DNA of 64,000 nt, taken from positions 11,609,001-11,673,000 of the forward strand of contig CM041089.1 in the NCBI GenBank assembly GCA_023079485.1. Direction: 5' to 3'. Of the stretch, positions 56,301 to 64,000 are shown one piece after another (positions within the stretch are counted from its first letter, which is position 1; every line of letters begins with the position of its first letter). The notes beneath the pieces are model-generated. The model worked only from the letters and a program-made list of their open reading frames with translations. It had not been told where the DNA came from and did not search any database. The translations under genes and the position numbers were made by a program. The stretch is from Archilochus colubris (lineage: Eukaryota > Chordata > Aves > Apodiformes > Trochilidae).

Positions 56301-59300
56301 AACAAAAAAAATCCCAACTGCATGGACTCTTCAGAAGGCAAAATCATAGGACATGCCCCAGATAACACAACTCTTGCCTCTCTGTCTTAAGAGTAAGCAA
56401 GAATTGCTCCTTGAAAAGGTAATTTTATAAAAGGAAAATAAACAGAGCCAGACTCTGAAATTCCATGCCATTAAAAAGCAGAACAGGGCTGAAGTCTGGT
56501 GTAAACACAACAAGACAAGACAGGGTAACAAGCTTAAGTAGCTATCAAAACAAAGTTTAGGGATGCTATGAAATTCAGATCCTCAGAAGGTTCAAGGCCT
56601 TCTAATTTGCATTGAGGGGCTAACAAACTCCAGAGTTTGAACATAATGAACATCTCACCCCAAAAATAAGATTGGGAGTGTGCAGAAGGATTCTGCATAT
56701 GCTGTTTGAGTTGTTAACCTTCATCAGTGATCAATCCAAAGGATTCAGAAAAATCCAGTAGATACTCTCATTTTGTTATTTTGTAGCCTCAGCTGAGAAA
56801 ATACTAGAGATGAGCAGTCTTACATACACATATTTTATTCCAATATGACAATACTTCCCCCAAGCAGGTTTCTTTGTTGATATTCTCTGGGGTCTCCTCA
56901 TCTGCCATACTCACCCTTTGGTACTAAAAACATCTCTTTGACAGAGATCAAGAGAACTTGTCTGTTCTTGCACCCAAGTAGCAGTTCAAACTGGTAGTAC
57001 CTAAATATTATTCAGTTGCATTTATCCCTCAGGAGCATTCTAGTTTTCTATTTTACATGAGTTTAACTGCTTGGGTAGTTTCAGAGAAGAATTTGAATAA
57101 GATACATGTATATATATAATGTAATGGTAAAAAATGATGGAGAAAACACAGTAGAGTGTTTGCCTTAAATCAAGGTAGAGCTCTGGAGATTAATTAATCT
57201 ATATTGATCTGTAATGTTGCCTCTTACTTTACAAAGTAAGGGGGGACAAAGTTCTAGCAGAACACAGGCAGTCAAAATGAGGTAGTGAGAAAAAGCTCAG
57301 CATACTCATGACACTGTCCTGCTGAGCCCAAGGGCAGGAAGAACAGAAGACCAGCTGCTTTTTTCAGAGCTGCTCCACATTGACCTGAAGGAAATTCATG
57401 TGACAGTGTTCCCTCTGTGGTTGCAATTTCTTGGGGATCCTGGGGGACTTCAGCAGATTGCAGTGTTCCTCTTAAAGCAGCTGTGCTTGGAAGACAGCCA
57501 GAGCAACAGGATGGTGGGAAAGTCTCACTCTGTATCTAGAACCATCAGGCTATAAGGCACAATCCCTAACTGCAACCCTCCCTGTTTAGGGCACTATTTA
57601 AAACACAAAACCAAACCCTCTTTAGGAGTTTAGCTTGCTGTCAATTTCTTAACCTGTATCTTTATTCCATGCAATACAAGAAGCATCAAGGAACTTATCA
57701 TCAATAATGTTATTTGCATATGATACTAAAACCTTTGGCTGCAGATTCTAGTCTCAGTTTTATTATTGGTAGCATGTCCCACAAGCACTTCACGAGCCAA
57801 GAAAACTGCTAACAAAACCAGTCCATTGAAATAATTTTTAAAAATCCACAAAATATAGGAATGGCACATGCTATAGTTTGTAATTTATCAGATAATGCCA
57901 TTTCCCCCCCACCTTACAATACAGCCTAAGAGGGAAAGATGAAGACACAGTTATCTCTGGTAAATTCCTGTTGCTTTTAGTACACAACTAGTGAGTTACT
58001 ATCATGCAATATATGGAAAAGCCAGTATGTTACCTCAGGAGACTCATTCTCCACAGAGGAAATCTGTTCTAACCGTGTCTGACAAAGTCTTTCCACCCAG
58101 TGCTGCACCTTTTCTGATTCTTCCAGGTCTTCTCGTTCTGTCTCAGATACCTTAACCATAACATCAGTGCATGAAAAAAAGATTACAGGTATAATTACAC
58201 TACAATTATGTTTCAACAGTCTGAACTGCTATTTAAATTAGTTATAAAACTAATTACACTTCTGAGAATAATTTCCTATTTTGCTGTCTTCCATTAAATT
58301 CACCACTATGCATGTGCAGCCATTAGCTGCAGAAGTATGGGCAAAAACTGAGAAACAAGCAAACTTGGGAAAAGAGTTTTGCAGTGCTACAGCAATTTCT
58401 TTTTAAAACCTCATCATCCCTAATGTAACTGAAAAAGTGTCCTAAGATAATTCTAATACAAATTCATCTGCTTTCCTTTCAATATGATTTTGCACTCGAC
58501 AGGAGAACACAACATACCTCTTGCACAAGACGATTTATTTTCAGTTGCTTTTCTTTCTCCAGCATTCCTTCTTTTTCTTTGGCAAGTTTTTGCTCAAACT
58601 CCATTTCCTTTTTATTCTTCTTCTGTTCACAAAAACTGTCACTTTTTGACTTCTTTCTCTCTTTCCCTTTCTGGGAAATATTGGTAGGTTTGTTTTTCAT
58701 TTTTTTTAGTTCAACAAATTTTCATATCACCTAAAAAACCTGCAAACTTCAAGCTCAGTACATGAGTGTCTGCCTTGAAAATTTAATTATTCTGTGCAAG
58801 TGTGGGGATGGTCTTTTAAAAGAAAATCTAATCTCCATTTTACCAGAAATTTGCAGAAAATTATACTTTTTTTTGGAGGGCCTGTGCACATTGACATAAG
58901 ATGGACAAGATCATACAGTTCAACTTTTTTGGTCCAATGCAGAATTTTACTATTAGGCCACACAGATCTGCTATAAAACTGAGTAAACAAGCAGTTTGGG
59001 TTAGATCTTCATTTGCCCTCTGTCTGTTCTGGTATTTCTACATTAATACAAGACTGCTTTCAGGTGACAGATGCTCATGTACAAGTAGATGTGAATACTA
59101 CATGCATAAAACATCTTCATGCATCCTAAAACCAACATTGCCTTCCTGAATAAAACAAAAATAAAGGAATTAGAAAAGAAAGGTTTAAGATCAGTGCAGA
59201 ACCTGGATTGCTCCTGGGAAAAGGTACTGCATTGTGAAGGTCAAACAGGTCCTACCAGCACTGGATGAAATCTGCTCACTAATGGTGAGTGAATTAATGC

Positions 59301-62300
59301 AGCACAAAGCAACTCTAAAATTATTCATGCAGAGTGCAACGAAGGGGTACAACTGCAGCAACTCTTAGGACTCTCTGTCCCTGCTCTCTTTGAAATAAAG
59401 CCTCCTCTTTATTTCTACTTCATTGATGTTACATTGCTGCTAGCCTCTCCATTTGTAGGGTAGGTCCCAGCTCATATTTAAAAGCCCATGCTCTCCTTTT
59501 GTTCATCAAAAAGTAAAAATGAGCATCTGGCCACTATTGTCATTTAGTGCCAGTACCCAGGGAGGCTAAGCTTTGGGTTTGTTTTTGCTCTGCCCATTTT
59601 CATCATCTGCTTTCTTTTCATGTTACAGTCCTAAATGTTTATGTTACGGTTACAGTCCTAAATGTTGACTCAAATACTTCCCCTGTCAGATGCAATACCG
59701 ACCTCTCTGAAACCTTGAGTTCTCAGGAGCTACACATACCAACTCACATGTCTCCCAAACCATCACAAAAAAACAAACCCAAAACACACAACACAAGAAC
59801 AAAACCCCTCCAAGATGGCTAATACACATCAAAAGAAATTAAAAGAATAAAGCAACAGCAGGAATAAAGTATTTAAAATCCTAATAACTTGAAATTGCAG
59901 TCCTTTAGCAGCAGCTCTATAGATCGGGAAGTTTTCTATCAAGCTGAAAAAATGTCAATTGTTTGTGCTCCTTCTGTGTGACATGCATGCCCAAAAACCT
60001 TTTGCCTTCAGCATTCCTCTTACTGGGAGATTTGCAAAGGTATAACTGGGAATTGCATATTTGGTTCCCACTGGTTTTTCATCTCTAGAATCGCAGAATG
60101 GCCAGGGTTAGAAGGGACCTTAAAGATCACTTAGTTCCAATCCCCCCTGCAAGGGCAGGGACACCTTCCACTAGATCAGGTTGCTCCAAGCCCCATCCAA
60201 CCTGGCCTTAGCACTTCCAGGGATGGGGCAGCTTCCCTGGGCAACCTGTGCCAGAGTCTCATCACCCTCACAGGAAAGAATTTCTTCCTAATGTCTATTA
60301 GAAATCTCCCCTCTTCTAGTTTAAAACCATTACCCCTTGTCCTCTCGGACATTTTTATACATTATTCTGAGGACTTCTTGAGAACATAGATATTCGCTGC
60401 CCACCTGTACTGAACACCTTCTGCAAGGTACTGACACACACTTCCCACTGCAGCTGGCAGGACTTGGTAAGTCTAAACCATTCAAAAAGACCAACTCCTA
60501 GGCAGATCCATCCCAAGCACATCTTTGTTTGTGCACACGTTAAAAGAAGAGGCATTTGACTCTAAAGAGTTTCTAGTAATAGCAGAGAAAAGAAAAACCA
60601 GGAACTGAAATTGAACTGCACAGCAAACCAAGTGACAGCTCAAACCTTGTACCTTGCGGATTGTGGGAAATTTTCCTTCGTACCGATAAAACCATCCAAA
60701 AGCTACAGAAAGGTAAAGGAAAAGTTGATTTTTGAAGAAAAGTCAAGCACTTATTCAGATTCAGATCAATCCAATGATTCAGATTCAGCTCATACATATA
60801 ACGGATTAAAATTTATTTGAAGGCGCTGTACCAGAAGTTGAACATTACATGACAAGCTCTTTGATGACTTCTTGATCAATTCTGCTAGTACATTTAGTCA
60901 CAAGCTCCCTACTTTTATTGATACTCATTTTATGCTAAGCAAAGCAAATGTAACACAATCTTCATACAGAACCATAAAGCCACAGGCATTCCCAAGATTT
61001 CTATAGTCACAGTCTACACCAGTTTTAACAAGGTTTCTTAAAACAAAACAGGGATTCAAACCCATTCAAGCTTCTGGCAGAACACAGTGGCATTTAAGGA
61101 GACAGGGAAAGTTTCATTTCCTAGGCAAAAATATTTAGACCCAAGTACATAAATATTAAAAAAACAAAACAAAAAAACCCAAACCAGACTGCTAAGCAAA
61201 AACATATATAAAATTATGGTAACGGATTCTTTTGTAAGAAACACTCGTAAAAAGCACAGCTCTTGCTATAATCCACCTTCCTGTGGGACTGACAGATCTT
61301 TTTATTTGTATTAATGTATCTTCAGACAGCAACGACAGCAACAATGTCATAACCTTTCATCAGTTGCCAAAGGACCACACAGAGCCCTAACAATACCAAA
61401 TCCTCAGTTCAGTGTCAAGACTGACTGTCAGGAGGAAGAGAAACACAGGAAGAAACTGAATTAGGATAGGAGGTTAAGGCTGAGCAGCAAACCTGTTTGT
61501 CCTGCTTCATGATCACTTCATCCATGTCATCTGTTTCAAGATGGTCATGTGCAACTTCTTTTAAATCTACTAAAGAAAAGAAGGAGCAAAGGAGTGAGGA
61601 GATAGAAATGACAGTCTAACTGGAGACTGCCATGAAATGAAAAAGAAATTGGCAGTGTGTGTGTGACTACACGTTCTCATGAACTACAAAAAGTTAGCAA
61701 TGGGATAGTTTTCCACATAACTGAAGAAAACCGAGCTCCTGCTTAAATCAAATCAAATTCTAACTCCCTTCAACTCCAAAGATCAATTAGGATCTGCATG
61801 TGGGCTATGAGTCTGCTCGTCTACAAAGGGAAGCCTGAAGAGATAGGTGGCTTTTCCTGTAAACAAACCATCAGCCATTTGGGGATATCTGGCTTCTTAA
61901 AGAAATACCAGCATTCTACTGTGCTGTTGTTAGGATAAATGCTATGCAGAGAAACCCGTCCTGAAGAATCAGAAAGGTAAATGGATAAATGATGTTATAG
62001 AAGAAATATTTCCCCATCTCTGTTTCTCATTCATGAAAGGTTAAGTGACTTCCCCAAAGTGACAAAATAAAGCCTCAACTTAATCAGATTAAATAGATGT
62101 CCCTTAAGTTATGCAATATCTGCTCCAAAAGCACTTTCCACTTTCCTTTTTTACACTCTCCACATACTGTATACAGCTCCCAGTTTAGTTTCCTAGCTGC
62201 AAATCAAGCTGCAAGCTTCTTAAATTCCTTTGGAAAACCAGTTCAGACTTACACTGTAGGGCAATTCTTCATGGAAAAACTGCAGTGTACAAACAATATC

Positions 62301-62785
62301 TCACCCCAGTGTCTTGGATAATTTTGAAGCTGACTGCCCAGCAATAGCAAATGAATTGTCAGGCTCTGCAGACAACAGTTTGCTCAAAGATTTGCTAGCA
62401 TGGATGGAAGGAGGAAAACGATAAAGGGAGAGCAGGGGAGGAAAAAGATTCAGTAAGAAAAGTGGAAGAATGAGGGAAATAATAATAATAATAGTTTTTA
62501 AAAAGTTGTTTCAGGCAATCGACATCTGAGAGAGCAGGAAGGTCAATTTAACAGACTGGCTGTTACACACAGCATCTCGTGGACAGGTGCCTGAATTTTG
62601 CAAATTCTTAGAAATGTGCCCATTCATACCCTATGAAGCAGATTGAAATCACTGACTTACTTTTGTGTTTGGAATGAGGGGCAGAGTGTACTTCTGCAGT
62701 TACAGTTTTTAAAGATTTGGGAGGTTCTTTAGGACCCCAGTCTTCTTCCCATTCCTTTTTAAATTTCTCTTCCTCTGCTGTTATC
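44276..62785 (-). CDS. USH1C: USH1C gene, 3' part (13 exons): harmonin, long b-type isoform
   Basis: Harmonin is a PDZ scaffold that links cadherin-23, protocadherin-15, myosin VIIa and SANS at hair-cell tip links and in photoreceptors; loss in humans causes Usher syndrome type 1C. Thirteen minus-strand exons join phase-consistently: end of coiled coil 1 ([14 protein letters not shown]), an acidic stretch, coiled coil 2, a PST region including nine consecutive prolines, then PDZ3 and the C-terminus. The PST and second coiled-coil exons are diagnostic of isoform b. The N-terminal domain, PDZ1 and PDZ2 are right of 64000. ABCC8 follows downstream, as in mammals. Identity rests on residue-level resemblance to harmonin; exon usage per isoform is inferred. 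Confidence 0.95.
45011..45120 (-). CDS. USH1C: USH1C exon: PDZ3 end
   Basis: 110 nt: [42 protein letters not shown] is the classic PDZ signature; the A-rich helix after it lines the ligand groove. Acceptor cag, donor gtgagt. Confidence 0.97.
46444..46543 (-). CDS. USH1C: USH1C exon: PDZ3 core
   Basis: 100 nt: [33 protein letters not shown] plus one base. SLDLAVEGG is the carboxylate-binding loop region of PDZ3, in the place of the canonical GLGF. Acceptor tag, donor gtgagt. Confidence 0.96.
46689..46742 (-). CDS. USH1C: USH1C exon: start of PDZ3
   Basis: 54 nt, 18 codons: [18 protein letters not shown], essentially identical to mammalian harmonin. It supplies the first strand of PDZ3. Acceptor tag, donor gtaatt. 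Confidence 0.96.
47050..47091 (-). CDS. USH1C: USH1C exon: 42-nt exon before PDZ3
   Basis: 14 codons: [14 protein letters not shown], matching the harmonin KYEEGFDPYSM segment. Acceptor cag, donor gtaagg, phase 0 on both sides. Confidence 0.94.
47975..48012. repeat. (TA)n/(TG)n compound microsatellite
   Basis: Alternating TA with a short GTGTGT interruption, about 38 nt, in a USH1C intron. Likely length-variable. Confidence 0.9.
49968..50030 (-). CDS. USH1C: USH1C exon: PQEM...KRMVVY segment
   Basis: 63 nt, 21 codons: [20 protein letters not shown] plus Q. PQEM.KRMVVY is invariant in harmonin; the end is bird-specific and lysine-rich. Acceptor cag, donor gtaaaa (weak). Too short to show up as a long open frame. 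Confidence 0.92.
52308..52427 (-). CDS. USH1C: USH1C exon: PST region, last part
   Basis: 120 nt, 40 codons: [40 protein letters not shown]. The SKPVM.H..PNF..RP..KSE pattern matches harmonin b just before PDZ3. Acceptor tag, donor gtaagc. Confidence 0.94.
53851..53907 (-). CDS. USH1C: USH1C small exon in PST region
   Basis: 57 nt, 19 codons: [19 protein letters not shown]. Acceptor tag (53908-53910) after TCTGTTACTGTT, donor gtatgt. Phase 0 at both ends, matching its neighbours. Low sequence conservation is expected for this Ser/Pro segment; support is splice sites plus phase. Confidence 0.75.
55800..56054 (-). CDS. USH1C: USH1C exon: PST region with polyproline
   Basis: 255 nt, 85 codons: a Ser/Pro start ([14 protein letters not shown]), the conserved [20 protein letters not shown], then [11 protein letters not shown], nine prolines, and a proline-rich tail ending [21 protein letters not shown] is a harmonin b landmark. 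The PST segment is implicated in actin bundling by harmonin b. Phase 0 at both ends, so it can be skipped without a frameshift. Confidence 0.95.
58034..58150 (-). CDS. USH1C: USH1C exon: second coiled coil, part 2
   Basis: 117 nt, 39 codons: [39 protein letters not shown]. Very close to mammalian harmonin b. The acceptor is AAG, preceded by a poor pyrimidine tract. Donor gtaaca. Confidence 0.95.
58518..58670 (-). CDS. USH1C: USH1C exon: second coiled coil, part 1
   Basis: 153 nt, 51 codons: a lysine-rich start ([13 protein letters not shown]), then [20 protein letters not shown] and [10 protein letters not shown], a heptad-rich helix typical of harmonin b coiled coil 2. Acceptor cag (58671-58673), donor gtatgt. 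Confidence 0.93.
59622..59666. repeat. 18-bp direct repeat, 27-bp period
   Basis: GTTACAGTCCTAAATGTT occurs at 59622-59639 and again at 59649-59666, separated by nine bases. A small local duplication. Confidence 0.85.
60085..60352 (-). repeat. CR1 retrotransposon 3' fragment (about 270 nt)
   Basis: Antisense on the plus strand: AGAATCGCAGAATGGCCAGG, GGGACCTTAAAGATCA, GGGCAGGGACACCTTCCACT, CATCCAACCTGGCCTT, AAAGAATTTCTTCCTAATGT, CCCCTTGTCCT. These are the CR1 3' region landmarks in order. 5'-truncated, in a USH1C intron. The clearest avian marker in the window. Confidence 0.97.
61493..61569 (-). CDS. USH1C: USH1C exon: acidic linker
   Basis: 77 nt: two bases completing a codon, then [25 protein letters not shown]. 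Phase fits both neighbours. The acceptor is a tandem TAGTAG, so a one-residue difference (Ile-Asp versus Asn) is possible. The donor gtttgc is weak. The sequence is less conserved than neighbouring exons, so identity rests on phase and position. Confidence 0.85.
62661..62785 (-). CDS. USH1C: USH1C exon: end of first coiled coil
   Basis: 125 nt: [41 protein letters not shown] plus one base. EEEKFKK.WEEDWG and TVTAEVH are harmonin landmarks just after PDZ2 and the coiled coil. Acceptor tag after a pyrimidine tract, donor gtaagtc. This is the most 5' USH1C exon in the window. Confidence 0.95.
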
Positions 62786-62991
62786 CTACAGGAAAAAAAG
62801 AATGCACCTAGGAATTCTGAGTATAAAACCAGCATCACCAATATAAACACATGGCAATTTTTTAGCATCCAGTATGTTTACTATGGTCGATATTAAAAGA
62901 GAAAACAATAAACTGCCTGTTCCCACAAACCAAGTTAATTTCCTCAACCTCAGTTGGATTTACTAAGGCTAAGTTTTTTTGGAGGCACAGT

Positions 62992-63118
62992 CATCACAGA
63001 ATAGTTCAGGTTAAAAGGGACCTTGACAGGTCATCTAGTCCAAACCCCCTGCACTGAGCAGGGACATCTTCAACCAGATCAGGCTGCTCAGAGCCCCTTC
63101 CAACCTGACCCTGAGATA
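62992..63118 (-). repeat. CR1 3' fragment (about 125 nt)
   Basis: The plus strand reads ATCACAGAATAGTTCAGGTT, AAAGGGACCTTGACAGGTCA, TCTAGTCCAAACCCCCTGCA, GGCTGCTCAGAGCCCCTTCC: CR1 3' terminus in antisense. It is of a different subfamily from the 60085 copy, judging by the substitutions. Confidence 0.95.
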
Positions 63119-63447
63119 GGAAATGCTCAGTAGCAGGAAACATTGGACAGAATGTTTAGATTTGTAACTGCATTGCATATTAATTTGGAAAATAGGTAAT
63201 GGGCTTACAATGTAACTTGAAGCAGACAATGTTAAGGGACTTCTGCCAGTTAAGCAGATTTGAAGTTTTTTCAGCAATATATATGGGCTGGTAATAAAGG
63301 GCACAGTGACTTAATACAAAGATTGTTGCAGGGAGGTTTTTTGAAATGCAGCAGCAGGTTATCCTCACAAACTGTTAATACAGGACAGTATATTCTAGTG
63401 AAACTTCCTGCCTGCACTTATTTATTAAAATCTAAGCTTTCCAATGT

Positions 63448-63489
63448 CATGTCCTACATGACACCATTCATGTCCTACATGTCACCATT
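63448..63489. repeat. 21-bp tandem repeat, two units
   Basis: Two 21-bp units (63448-63468 and 63469-63489), each beginning CATGTCCTACATG and differing at one base, with a decayed third unit to about 63505. Confidence 0.85.
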
Positions 63490-64000
63490 CTCCATGCCCT
63501 ACACCAAAGTGTCTGATACTGAAGCAGCACTTGGAAATTATGGACTTAGTTCAGAGGGGTACTGAAGACAGTGAACATTCATTATAACAGGCAGGCATCT
63601 CTGGATTTGGAGAAAAGAGTCATTCTTCACCTGTGATGGTGAAGATGTGATGCTGTCACAGCAGTTTTCCATGACAATTGCAGGAATTTCTATAGCAGAC
63701 TACAATAAAGTACAGGATATTATCTACTCCCCATGAATCAGAGAAGAAAAATGAAGTCATCCATGTGCTGCAGTGGAGCCCATAGCAGGATTGTCAGATT
63801 TTTTTTTCTCTTTGACAGCTGGGGAAATTATTCCCTTCTGTACCTCATAGAGTCCAAAACTCCTGCACTATTTCTGTACAAGAATTTTAGGTAACATAGG
63901 TACATGAAAGGCAACTTAAGTGAATAAATATGAATGACAAACCATAAAATAGAGTTATGAAGCTGAATACTTCAGGGCCAATGTTATCTCTAAGAGACCG

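Larger units (their letters stand above)
52428..58033 (-). other. USH1C introns around the PST exons
   Basis: Intron sequence flanking the 53851-53907 and 55800-56054 exons. It includes an ATATAT run at about 54531-54544 and an exon-like 22-nt unit at 55551-55572. Otherwise nothing recognisable. Confidence 0.55.
58671..61492 (-). other. USH1C intron (2.8 kb) with CR1
   Basis: Contains an 18-bp direct repeat (59622-59639 / 59649-59666) and a CR1 fragment (60085-60352). A plus-strand Asp/Ser-rich open frame ends at 60820 but shows no family. Confidence 0.6.
62786..64000 (-). other. USH1C intron continuing past the right edge
   Basis: No exon upstream of the 62661-62785 exon is present before position 64000. 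It holds a CR1 tail and a small tandem repeat. The upstream coiled-coil and PDZ exons must lie outside the window. Confidence 0.8.

Overview
The window is vertebrate nuclear DNA, almost certainly from a bird. It is AT-rich with GT-AG introns and one CpG island. It carries several CR1 retrotransposon 3' fragments, the dominant avian LINE, and two copies of a GC-rich LTR-like repeat of a kind I associate with songbirds and their relatives. The exact species cannot be read from the sequence.

Two protein-coding genes account for all the coding sequence I can support, both on the minus strand. (1) ABCC8, the sulfonylurea receptor SUR1, starts at the ATG at 28599-28601 and runs left. Exons 1 to 16 are present and join in a single phase-consistent frame of 2215 nt (738 codons plus 1 nt). 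They cover TMD0, the L0 linker, TMD1 and the start of NBD1 as far as Walker A. The gene leaves the window at position 1. (2) USH1C, harmonin, enters from the right. Thirteen consecutive exons lie between 62785 and 44276. They encode the end of the first coiled coil, the second coiled coil, the proline/serine/threonine-rich (PST) region of the long 'b' isoform, and PDZ3 with the C-terminus. The N-terminal domain, PDZ1 and PDZ2 exons lie beyond position 64000. The order USH1C then ABCC8, head to tail, matches human 11p15.1.

Layout: 1-28601 is the ABCC8 5' half. About 28100-28965 is a CpG island over exon 1 and the promoter. From 28966 to 44235 is an intergenic spacer with no recognisable gene, holding an LTR-like repeat at 36601-37530. 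From 44236 to 62785 are USH1C exons, and 62786-64000 is USH1C intron.

The two genes do not form a pathway. SUR1 is the regulatory subunit of the pancreatic and neuronal KATP channel; harmonin is a PDZ scaffold of hair-cell stereocilia and photoreceptors. They are old neighbours. I found no new multi-gene system. The most curious non-coding item is a 71-nt near-perfect hairpin in ABCC8 intron 1 (27822-27892).
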